Positions 1-5,877 of a stretch of 7,295 nt of DNA are shown here, one piece after another. The number at the start of each line of letters is the position of its first letter. Position 1 is the stretch's first letter. Under the pieces are notes generated by a model. The model searched no databases. It worked only from the letters and a program-made list of their open reading frames with translations, and had not been told where the DNA came from. The stretch spans positions 1-7,295 of the forward strand of contig JAITHZ010000264.1 in NCBI GenBank assembly GCA_031279795.1, written 5' to 3'. The DNA is from Bacteroidales bacterium (lineage in GTDB: Bacteria; Bacteroidota; Bacteroidia; Bacteroidales; WRGA01). Position numbers and translations under genes: made by a program.

Positions 1-2712
1 ACTATAATTATCTTTTTTTTTGTGTTACGCGGATTTTTTATTTTTCCCAAAATATCGTCCCACTATTTTATACCTAAAAAAAAAACGACAACAGACCAAT
101 CGCAGGTTGAAACCAATACCCTGCCGGTTTCACAGCCAAAAGATTCGGTACAAATTGCTACAGCCAAGAAAAAATCGGGATTATCCGAAGTTGTTACCTA
201 TCAATCAAAAGATTCCATTATTTTTACAGGCGAAGGCATAGCTGTACTGTTTGGCGAAGGAAAAGTGATGTACGAAGAAAAAGAACTGAATGCCGAATTT
301 ATCAGGATGAACATGGACAGCAGCCTGGTTTACGCCACCGGACGAATTGATACGCTGGGCAATAAGATCGGCTATCCGGTTTTTGTCGACAAAGGCGATG
401 AGTACGGTTCGGAAACGCTTCTGTATAACTTCGATACAGGAAAGGGATTCAGCACCAACGGCGTCACAGAACAGGGTGAAGGATACATCATTGCCGGACA
501 GACAAAAAAAATGCCCGATGGTTCTTTCTTCATGACAAACGGCAAATATACGACCTGCGACCTGCATGAACACCCGCATTTTTATCTGAATCTGACAAAA
601 GGAAAAGTCCGTCCGAAAAAAAACGTAGTAGCCGGTCCAGCCTATTTAGTGATGGAAGACGTTCCGTTGCCGCTGGCCTTGCCGTTCGGTTTTTTTCCAT
701 TTACCAGCAAGTATTCGTCGGGCGTAATCATGCCAACCTATGGCGACGAAATGGCACGTGGCTTTTATCTGCGCGATGGCGGTTATTATTTCGCAGTGAG
801 CGACTACATTGACTTGTCGCTAACGGGCGACATCTACACGAAAGGATCCTGGGGATTGAAAGCAACATCGTCGTACATAAAAAAATACAGATTTAGCGGT
901 TCATTCAACAGTCACTATATCACTACAATAACAGGTGACAAAATAGCAGGAGATTATCAGACGCAAAAAGATTTCAGTTTGTCGTGGTCACACAATCAGG
1001 ACGCCAAAGTGAATCCAAGCGTCACGTTCCGTGCAAGCGTCGATTTCTCAACAACCGGCTACAACCGCAACGACCTGACCAATATGTACAACGTAAATTC
1101 ACGAACGCAAAACACCAAACGTTCGACCATAAACTATGGCCGCCGATTTCTTGACAACAAACTGTCGCTGCAAAGCAGCATGCAAATTGCGCAGGTTTCG
1201 GCAGATTCTACCATCGAAATGTCGTTCCCGAATTTAACCATAAGCCTTTCAACTATTTATCCATTTAAACGAAAAAACGCCTTCGGACAGGAACGCTGGT
1301 ACGAAAAAATTTCGTTTTCCTATCAAGGATCGCTTGTCAACCGCATTCGGACAAAGGAAGACAAATTCCTGCAATCACGACTCAATCGAGACTGGATTAA
1401 CGGAATGACACACTCAATTCCCGTTCAGGCATCGTTTACCTTGTTTAACAACATCAACATCACACCTTCGTTTCAGTACAAAGAAAACTGGAATACGATC
1501 CGGATTGACCAGCGCTGGGACGACGACCGAAAAAAAGTGGTGAACGATACACTGCACGGATTCTACCGGCTTTACGATTATTCGTTCAGTATCAGCGCAA
1601 ACACGCAACTCTACGGCTTTTATACCCCGCTGCCTTTTTTGGGCGACAAGGTGAAAACAATCCGGCATGTCTTCAAACCATCAATCGGCTTTAGCATGCG
1701 CCCTGATTTCGGCAGCGACAAATATGGCTATTACCAGCGTCTGGTGTATTTCAACGAAGGAGAGCTGGTTGAACGTGAATATTCGCCATTTTCCGGCGCC
1801 GTGTATGGCCCGCCAGGGAAAGGCCGTTCGGGAAGCATCAATTTTGGCGTCGACAACAACATTGAAATGAAAATAAAATCGGACAGAGATTCCACTGGCG
1901 TACGAAAAATCAGTCTTATTGATAAACTGGCGTTCAGCACATCTTATAATCTGGTTGCCGATTCGCTGAACTGGAGCAATATTTCCGCAAGTTTGGCCAT
2001 CAAAATAACCAAAAGCTACAACCTGAACGTTTCGGCATCGTTTGACCCATATACGTATGTGGCGAGAAAAAATGCCAATGGCACGTGGGGCGCTCCACGC
2101 AAGGTCAACCTTACGCAGTGGGAAAAAAATCATGTGCCCGGACGATTGACTAACATGTCGTTTTCCATCCCCAGCATTGCATGGAGCAATACCAACAACC
2201 CTTTTCTCAAAAAGAAAGACGATAAAAACAAGCAATCAAACGCATCAAATGCCCTCACTGGCGAAAATGAAGAAACCGCCATGGACATCCCCCAAAAAAA
2301 CGACAACGAATCGAAGGACAAAACACTGGATTCTGATGGCTACCAGAAATGGACTGTTCCCTGGTCATTTAACCTGAATTATAACATAGGACTGGTGAGA
2401 GGCGAATTTGATTACGACAACATGGAATATAAGCTGAAATGGAACCAGAGCCTGAGCTTCGGGGGCAGCCTGCAACTTTCTAAAAACTGGAGTTTCTCGT
2501 TTAATTCTACTTACGACTTTGAACGTAAGGAACTCGGTTATTCTTCCTGCTCCATTTCGCGTAACCTGCACTGCTGGAGCATGCAAGCCTCTATCATCCC
2601 GTTTGGCCCTTATCCCAGCTATAACTTTTCCATCAGTGTAAATTCTTCATTATTACGCGATTTGAAATGGGATCAACGCAGTTCGCCGTATGACAGCATG
2701 ACATGGTATTAA
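1..2712 (+). CDS. lptD: LptD-like LPS-assembly outer-membrane protein, probably 5'-partial
   Basis: In LptD, an N-terminal OstA/LptA-like domain receives lipopolysaccharide from the periplasmic bridge and a C-terminal beta-barrel inserts it into the outer leaflet. Seen here: an OstA-like segment at about nt 190-350 (TYQSKDSIIFTGEG, later MNMDSSLVYATG), a conserved block at about 550-700 (TCDLHEHPHFYLNLTKGKV, then VPLPLALPFGFFPF), and then about 2 kb of alternating aromatic/polar strands typical of a barrel, ending close to the C-terminus (SLLRDLKWDQ). The sequence resembles the long Bacteroidales proteins annotated as putative LPS assembly protein LptD. A lysine/aspartate-rich insert lies at about 2206-2340. 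The frame is open back to base 1. The first candidate start, GTG at 22, follows a T run with no visible ribosome site and would remove part of a hydrophobic stretch (IIIFFF) that looks like signal peptide, so I place the true start upstream of the window. The family call is firm; the start is not. Confidence 0.9.
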   Translation, partial: TIIIFFFVLRGFFIFPKISSHYFIPKKKTTTDQSQVETNTLPVSQPKDSVQIATAKKKSGLSEVVTYQSKDSIIFTGEGIAVLFGEGKVMYEEKELNAEFIRMNMDSSLVYATGRIDTLGNKIGYPVFVDKGDEYGSETLLYNFDTGKGFSTNGVTEQGEGYIIAGQTKKMPDGSFFMTNGKYTTCDLHEHPHFYLNLTKGKVRPKKNVVAGPAYLVMEDVPLPLALPFGFFPFTSKYSSGVIMPTYGDEMARGFYLRDGGYYFAVSDYIDLSLTGDIYTKGSWGLKATSSYIKKYRFSGSFNSHYITTITGDKIAGDYQTQKDFSLSWSHNQDAKVNPSVTFRASVDFSTTGYNRNDLTNMYNVNSRTQNTKRSTINYGRRFLDNKLSLQSSMQIAQVSADSTIEMSFPNLTISLSTIYPFKRKNAFGQERWYEKISFSYQGSLVNRIRTKEDKFLQSRLNRDWINGMTHSIPVQASFTLFNNINITPSFQYKENWNTIRIDQRWDDDRKKVVNDTLHGFYRLYDYSFSISANTQLYGFYTPLPFLGDKVKTIRHVFKPSIGFSMRPDFGSDKYGYYQRLVYFNEGELVEREYSPFSGAVYGPPGKGRSGSINFGVDNNIEMKIKSDRDSTGVRKISLIDKLAFSTSYNLVADSLNWSNISASLAIKITKSYNLNVSASFDPYTYVARKNANGTWGAPRKVNLTQWEKNHVPGRLTNMSFSIPSIAWSNTNNPFLKKKDDKNKQSNASNALTGENEETAMDIPQKNDNESKDKTLDSDGYQKWTVPWSFNLNYNIGLVRGEFDYDNMEYKLKWNQSLSFGGSLQLSKNWSFSFNSTYDFERKELGYSSCSISRNLHCWSMQASIIPFGPYPSYNFSISVNSSLLRDLKWDQRSSPYDSMTWY

Positions 2713-2758
2713 TGTTCTATCGGCTTGTGGACAAGTTGCAAATTGAATGAAATAAATC

Positions 2759-2812
2759 TCCCACAAAGCGTTTTTCTTTCTTTGTACTTCGTGTACTTTG
2801 TGGGATTTTTTT
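2759..2812 (+). terminator. Probable intrinsic terminator of lptD
   Basis: A perfect 10-bp inverted repeat (TCCCACAAAG at 2759-2768, CTTTGTGGGA at 2796-2805) is followed directly by seven T residues (2806-2812). The 27-nt loop contains a smaller GTAC/GTAC hairpin (2784-2787 with 2793-2796), so the structure could be a stacked double hairpin. It lies 46 nt after the lptD stop codon, on the right strand and at the right distance. The long loop and moderate GC content make it less than ideal, and the arms also belong to a repeat cluster. Confidence 0.6.
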
Positions 2813-2849
2813 CTCACACAAAGCTCACAAAGAACTTTGTGCTTCGTCT
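2759..2849. repeat. Compound CACAAAG/CTTTGTG repeat cluster
   Basis: CACAAAG occurs at 2762-2768, 2817-2823 and 2826-2832. Its complement CTTTGTG occurs at 2796-2802 and 2835-2841, with the variant CTTTGTA at 2780-2786. A longer direct repeat matches at 13 of 15 positions: CTTTGTACTTCGTGT at 2780-2794 and CTTTGTGCTTCGTCT at 2835-2849. The second half can fold as CACAAA-GAAC-TTTGTG (2826-2841). The arrangement resembles short palindromic intergenic repeats of the REP type; whether it is a dispersed family in this genome cannot be told from one window. The first half doubles as the lptD terminator. Confidence 0.55.
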
Positions 2850-2921
2850 GATCAACCCAGCGTTAATAACTGGATTTTATTAGCTTTGCCATTGAATTTC
2901 TTAATCAAAAGTAGGTGGCAT

Positions 2922-2949
2922 TAAATAATATACCGGATTTTATTATTTA
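2922..2949. repeat. AT-only inverted repeat
   Basis: TAAATAATA (2922-2930) and its perfect complement TATTATTTA (2941-2949) are separated by 10 nt (TACCGGATTT). The 9-bp stem has no GC pairs, so it would be weak as RNA and could arise by chance in such AT-rich DNA. No T run follows it directly, so I do not call it a terminator. Confidence 0.35.
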
Positions 2950-3110
2950 GCAATAGATTTCATTATTTCATTTTATTTATTAGAATTGCCTTATGATAAT
3001 AATCTTATTTACAAATAAATAGAAAAAATATTCGGAAAAGATAAAATGGATTGTAAAATTGTGATTCTTGCGCTTATAAATTAATGGCATTGCTGATCGT
3101 AAGCGAAAAA

Positions 3111-3129
3111 AAGTATTTACGCAATACTT
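3111..3129. repeat. Short hairpin AAGTATT-TACGC-AATACTT
   Basis: Perfect 7-bp arms (3111-3117 and 3123-3129) flank a 5-nt loop. A looser outer pairing, GTAAG at 3099-3103 with CTTAC at 3127-3131, competes with it. The right arm and loop overlap the first two TTAC motifs. It lies about 145 bp upstream of the LytTR gene and has no T run after it, so a role as a regulatory DNA site is as likely as an RNA structure. Confidence 0.35.
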
Positions 3130-3229
3130 ACACTCAAAAAAATAACTCCCTTATTTATTGCATGTTGCATGTTCAATTTTCACAAAATGCTTACAGTGCA
3201 TTTACGCTTATTGCTTTATTTTGTTACAC
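3117..3229 (+). promoter_or_regulatory. Helically phased TTAC motifs, candidate regulator-binding array
   Basis: TTAC followed by RC or AG occurs five times on the plus strand: TTACGC at 3117, TTACAC at 3128, TTACAG at 3191, TTACGC at 3202 and TTACAC at 3224. Successive spacings are 11, 63, 11 and 22 bp, all close to whole turns of B-DNA, so the motifs would face the same side. The last two flank the -33 element of the predicted LytTR-gene promoter. LytTR regulators are known to bind paired direct repeats about one turn apart, so autoregulation is a reasonable inference. The motif is not a clear match to the published LytTR consensus, so the call is tentative. Confidence 0.35.
3158..3173. repeat. 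7-bp tandem duplication TTGCATG x2
   Basis: TTGCATG occurs twice head to tail (3158-3164 and 3165-3171), followed by TT as the start of a third copy. A further TGCAT appears at 3197-3201. It sits between the two groups of TTAC motifs upstream of the LytTR gene. It may be a simple replication-slippage product or part of a binding site. Confidence 0.4.
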
Positions 3230-3241
3230 AAGATAGCTTTG
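3211..3241 (+). promoter_or_regulatory. Bacteroidota-type promoter for the LytTR gene
   Basis: TAGCTTTG at 3234-3241 matches the Bacteroidota -7 element TAnnTTTG exactly. TTG at 3211-3213 (preceded by A, not T) lies 20 nt upstream, where the -33 TTTG element is expected. Transcription would begin at about 3245-3248, roughly 30 nt before the ATG at 3275 and inside the palindrome at 3244-3269. Confidence 0.5.
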
Positions 3242-3243
3242 CA

Positions 3244-3269
3244 ACTAAAATGATATGAATCATTTTAGT
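3244..3269. promoter_or_regulatory. 11-bp-arm palindrome at the predicted LytTR-gene transcription start
   Basis: ACTAAAATGAT (3244-3254) and its perfect complement ATCATTTTAGT (3259-3269) flank the 4-nt spacer ATGA. The palindrome ends 5 nt before the ATG at 3275 and starts 2 nt after the predicted -7 box. As DNA it fits a dimer-binding operator; as RNA it would be a 5'-end hairpin close to the start codon. No T run follows it, so it is not a standard terminator. Confidence 0.5.
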
Positions 3270-3274
3270 CAATC

Positions 3275-3613
3275 ATGGAACAGATCACGATCAAAACAAA
3301 CAAGAGAGAAATGTCCACAATTCAGATTACAAAGTTGTGGGCTATTGAAATCGAACATTCTGTTTGCAAATATTATTACAATGATGAAATATTGATCACT
3401 TTTTTATCTCTGCGCGAAGCGTTGGCAGAACTGCCCGTTTATTTTGTCCGGCTTACCCGTACTTGTGCTGTTAATGCAGAAAAGGTAGCAGCAATTAGTT
3501 ATGGCGATAGAATCTTAAAATTAACAAATGGCAAAAGTTTTCATTTTTCAGTCAGGAGCGCCGGTGTGTTGAATAATACTTTAAATAAACTTCGATTTAA
3601 TACGGATGAATAA
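3275..3613 (+). CDS. Stand-alone LytTR-type DNA-binding regulator
   Basis: This 112-aa protein consists almost entirely of one LytTR DNA-binding domain (about residues 14-105). Visible hallmarks are the first strand (WAIEIEHSVCKYYY), the LREALAELP helix, the conserved core FVRLTRTCAVNAEKV (residues 57-71, equivalent to the family pattern FxRxHRSxxVNxxxI), and the strand pair ILKLTNGKSFHFSVR. There is no receiver domain, transmembrane segment or other sensor, and no histidine kinase gene in the window, so its input is unknown. I use the ATG at 3275. An in-frame ATG at 3311, after a purine-rich AGAGAGA, would give a 100-aa protein that still contains the whole domain, and the palindrome before 3275 could favour it. 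The gene is visibly more AT-rich than its neighbours. Its upstream repeats suggest autoregulation (inference). The target genes cannot be named. Confidence 0.85.
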   Translation: MEQITIKTNKREMSTIQITKLWAIEIEHSVCKYYYNDEILITFLSLREALAELPVYFVRLTRTCAVNAEKVAAISYGDRILKLTNGKSFHFSVRSAGVLNNTLNKLRFNTDE

Positions 3614-3625
3614 GTATCGCACAAT

Positions 3626-4066
3626 TCATGTGAATCGAACCACTTTCCGGTAGTATACTGCAGCAACGGCAAAAGCCAGTGAAACGCCGCACAAATCGGC
3701 AAAAAAATCGTTCACATCGCCCGTTCGGAAAGGAGAACAGTAGTACTGGAAAATTTCAATACCTCCGCCATAAGCCAGCGACAAAATGGCAAGCAATATA
3801 AAAGGTTTTACAGATAATGGCTGAACAGCCCCTCGTTTGCTCTTGAGAACAAACACACACACCTGTTTCCAGGAATATGCCTGATACAGTTTGAAGTAAT
3901 CGACATACAACATCCCCGTCAATCCGAAATACATCAGGAAATGAACCAGTTTATCGAAATTGGGTATTTGAAATTCCGGCGGCGTTTCGTCCGGTAACTG
4001 CATGTTGCAGAGAAAAAAAATAACGCCGGCGCTCAATATGGAAAAAAGGAAATATGGATATTTCAT
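3626..4066 (-). CDS. VanZ-like small membrane protein
   Basis: A 146-aa protein with four predicted membrane segments (about residues 5-21, 41-60, 87-102 and 121-140). Typical VanZ-family features are DKLVHFLMYFGLTGML (38-53), with its conserved Asp-Lys and His at the start of helix 2, then GGIEIFQ with Glu104 and Gln107, then Arg114 and GDVNDFFADLCG (116-127) leading into the last helix. The founding member, VanZ of Tn1546, gives low-level teicoplanin resistance in enterococci; the function of the many Bacteroidota homologues is unknown, so no resistance role is claimed. It starts 11 nt after the dnaJ stop with no space for its own promoter, so it is probably co-transcribed with grpE-dnaJ. 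Its stop lies 12 nt from the stop of the converging LytTR gene. The family call is good; the function is unknown. Confidence 0.8.
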   Translation of the reverse strand: MKYPYFLFSILSAGVIFFLCNMQLPDETPPEFQIPNFDKLVHFLMYFGLTGMLYVDYFKLYQAYSWKQVCVFVLKSKRGAVQPLSVKPFILLAILSLAYGGGIEIFQYYCSPFRTGDVNDFFADLCGVSLAFAVAAVYYRKVVRFT

Positions 4067-4077
4067 TATTCAACAGT

Positions 4078-5211
4078 TTATTCGAACATGCGTCGGAACT
4101 GTCCGAAGAGCTTGTCTCTCGCCGCTCTGTCCGGTTTAAAATTATCTGATGCAGTGAGAGTTTCCATTAGCTTTTTCTCATCCTTGCTCAGCTTTTCTGG
4201 CACATACACGCCTACGTTTACAAGCAAATCTCCTGTCCCATATGAATTTACACGCGGAAGTCCTTTTCCTCTCAAGCGAAGTACTTTTCCGGCCTGCGTG
4301 CCGGGTTCGATTTTCACTTTGGCATGTCCGTCGATAGTTGGTACTTCTGCCGTACCGCCCAGTACAGCTGTTGGAAACGGTAGAAGCAGATTGTAAATCA
4401 AATCATTGTCGTCTCGAATCAATTCACTGTCAGGTTCCTCTTCGATTACAACCAGTAAATCGCCGTTGATTCCGCCGCGTCGGGCGGCATTACCGCGTCC
4501 TGTCATCGACAGTTGCATGCCTTCTTCCACGCCTGCCGGAATGCGAATGGGTATAATTTCCTCATTGAGCATTACGCCTTCTCCATTACACGATGGGCAA
4601 CGTTTGGTGATGGTTTTCCCTTCGCCGTTGCATGACGGACAAGTCGATTGCGAACGCATCTGTCCGAAAATTGTGCTTTGTACGCGGGTGACGGTTCCCG
4701 TACCGCGACACTGGGAACAGGTGCTGAAATTATTTCCGTCCGCACCAGAGCCGCTGCAGGATTTGCATGTTACGTATTTTTTTACTTTTAGCTTTTTCTC
4801 TGCGCCGGTAGCGATTTCTTTCAGTGTGAGCTTAACTTTCACACGCAAGTCCGAACCCCGATTCATTCGGGGACTACTGGCTCCAAAACCTCCGAAATTG
4901 CTGAAATGGCCTCCGAAAATATCGCCAAAAGTAGCAAAAATATCTTCCATCGTCATTCCTCCACCGCCGAAGCCACTGCTAGCTCCACCTACGCCTGCAT
5001 GCCCGAACTGGTCGTAACGCTGCCGCTTTTCTTTATTCGACAAGATTTCATACGCTTCAGCGGCTTCTTTGAATTTCTCTTCGGCGGCCTTGTCGCCAGG
5101 ATTTTTATCCGGATGAAATTCAATAGCTTTCTTCCGGTATGCTTTTTTTATTTCGTCGTCGGTCGCATTTTTGGCGATGCCCAAAACCTCATAATAGTCT
5201 CTTTTCGACAT
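4078..5211 (-). CDS. dnaJ: DnaJ (Hsp40) co-chaperone, type I
   Basis: Cytoplasmic J-protein that delivers unfolded clients to DnaK and stimulates its ATPase. It is complete at 377 aa, the usual DnaJ length. The J domain occupies residues 1-70 with the essential HPD at 33-35. A Gly/Phe-rich linker (about 70-112, with GFGGGG and NFGGFG) follows. Four CxxCxGxG zinc-binding motifs are intact at 149-156 (CKSCSGSG), 165-172 (CSQCRGTG), 191-198 and 205-212 (both CPSCNGEG). The C-terminal client-binding beta-domains include PAGVEEGMQL, GDLLVVIEE and the KGLPR and GDLLVNVGV blocks. The ATG start at 5209-5211 gives the standard MSKRDYYEVLG beginning. It lies 32 nt downstream of grpE on the same strand, the common grpE-dnaJ pairing; dnaK is not present in this window. 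No CIRCE-type operator is visible. Confidence 0.97.
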   Translation of the reverse strand: MSKRDYYEVLGIAKNATDDEIKKAYRKKAIEFHPDKNPGDKAAEEKFKEAAEAYEILSNKEKRQRYDQFGHAGVGGASSGFGGGGMTMEDIFATFGDIFGGHFSNFGGFGASSPRMNRGSDLRVKVKLTLKEIATGAEKKLKVKKYVTCKSCSGSGADGNNFSTCSQCRGTGTVTRVQSTIFGQMRSQSTCPSCNGEGKTITKRCPSCNGEGVMLNEEIIPIRIPAGVEEGMQLSMTGRGNAARRGGINGDLLVVIEEEPDSELIRDDNDLIYNLLLPFPTAVLGGTAEVPTIDGHAKVKIEPGTQAGKVLRLRGKGLPRVNSYGTGDLLVNVGVYVPEKLSKDEKKLMETLTASDNFKPDRAARDKLFGQFRRMFE

Positions 5212-5243
5212 GATTTGTCTTATACGTTAAAATATTCTGTCAA

Positions 5244-5837
5244 TTATTCTCCCACCACCACTTTAGCAAAGCGGATAACTCTATCGTTCAGCATGTATCC
5301 TTTCTGGATGCAATCGACAATTTTTCCTTTCAGCGATTTATCCTTTGCTGGAATCGCTGTAACGGCTTCGCTGAAAGCCGTGTCAAAATCAGTTCCGGCA
5401 GCAGTATCAATCACTTTAAGTCCCTGCGTGGCAAGGAAGGACTGCAGTTTTTCATAAATCAGTTCAACACCTTTGCGGTTGGCATCAATGTCGTCGGAGT
5501 TTTGTATCACTGTCAATGCCCGTTCAAAATCATCAACGACTGGCAACAAAGCGGTAAGGATATTTTCGCCTGCTGATTTGAGCATTTCGGATTTTTCCCG
5601 CAAAGTCCGTTTCCGATAGTTATCGAACTCAGCCATTAACCGAAGGTGGGTATCTTTCAATTCCTGGCTTTTCTGTTTTTCAATTTCAAGCTGGTCTGCT
5701 AAACTGTCAGTTTCCGACGATTCTTCCTCGTCGGAAAGTTCGTCAACTTCATCGGGACAGTCATTCATTTCAACAGTTTCCGGCAATTTTTCTTCTTCAA
5801 TGTAATTATTTTCCTGACCGTTATCTTGTGAAATCAT
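5244..5837 (-). CDS. grpE: GrpE nucleotide-exchange factor
   Basis: GrpE dimers release ADP from DnaK, completing the DnaK-DnaJ cycle in the cytoplasm. With the ATG at 5837 the protein is 197 aa. An acidic, disordered N-terminus (about 1-45, EEEK to DEEESSETD) leads into the long dimerising helix (about 46-110) with the family signature EFDNYRKRTLREKSE and LLPVVDDFERAL. The C-terminal beta-wing that contacts DnaK follows (about 138-197, with GKIVDCIQKGYMLNDRVIR and a final FAKVVVGE). In the usual FDxxxHEAV motif the histidine is serine here (FDTAFSEAV). The frame continues upstream to a TTG at 5909, but that start would lie upstream of the predicted transcription start and add a segment without GrpE features, so I reject it. 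dnaJ follows after 32 nt, probably in the same transcript. Confidence 0.95.
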   Translation of the reverse strand: MISQDNGQENNYIEEEKLPETVEMNDCPDEVDELSDEEESSETDSLADQLEIEKQKSQELKDTHLRLMAEFDNYRKRTLREKSEMLKSAGENILTALLPVVDDFERALTVIQNSDDIDANRKGVELIYEKLQSFLATQGLKVIDTAAGTDFDTAFSEAVTAIPAKDKSLKGKIVDCIQKGYMLNDRVIRFAKVVVGE

Positions 5838-5877
5838 AATATGAACACATTTATTTATTTCTATGACCTCTGTATAA

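Larger units (their letters stand above)
2713..3274. other. 562-bp AT-rich non-coding region between lptD and the LytTR gene
   Basis: No convincing coding region is visible on either strand; the longest reading frames are only short peptides. From left to right it holds a terminator inside a CACAAAG/CTTTGTG repeat cluster (2759-2849), an AT-only inverted repeat (2922-2949), a small hairpin (3111-3129), a 7-bp tandem duplication (3158-3173), spaced TTAC motifs (3117-3229), a promoter-like pair of boxes (3211-3241) and a palindrome (3244-3269). The left half probably ends lptD transcription and the right half probably controls the LytTR gene. Nothing clear stands out in about 2950-3060 beyond AT-richness. 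Confidence 0.75.

Noticed and set aside
20..241. 73-codon open frame on the plus strand at the window start
   Set aside because: Out of frame with lptD, Lys/Arg/Pro-rich, and fully overlapped by the LptD reading frame.
1681..2235. 184-codon open frame on the minus strand inside lptD
   Set aside because: Antisense to the continuous LptD reading frame, and its composition is that of a shadow frame.
2906..2913. Minus-strand -7 box (TACTTTTG), identical to that of grpE
   Set aside because: No TTTG element lies at the right distance upstream and no minus-strand gene follows; probably chance in AT-rich DNA.
3046..3084. 12-codon ATG frame (MDCKIVILALIN) upstream of the LytTR gene
   Set aside because: A hydrophobic micropeptide near a regulator is tempting as a signal peptide gene, but there is no ribosome site, no processing motif and no transporter nearby.
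4406..5017. 203-codon open frame on the plus strand opposite dnaJ
   Set aside because: It lies wholly antisense to a complete, canonical dnaJ and its translation is Ser/Pro-rich low-complexity with no recognisable domain.
4906..5457. 183-codon open frame on the plus strand across the dnaJ/grpE junction
   Set aside because: Antisense to two firmly identified genes; no domain, no promoter, and it crosses the intergenic gap arbitrarily.
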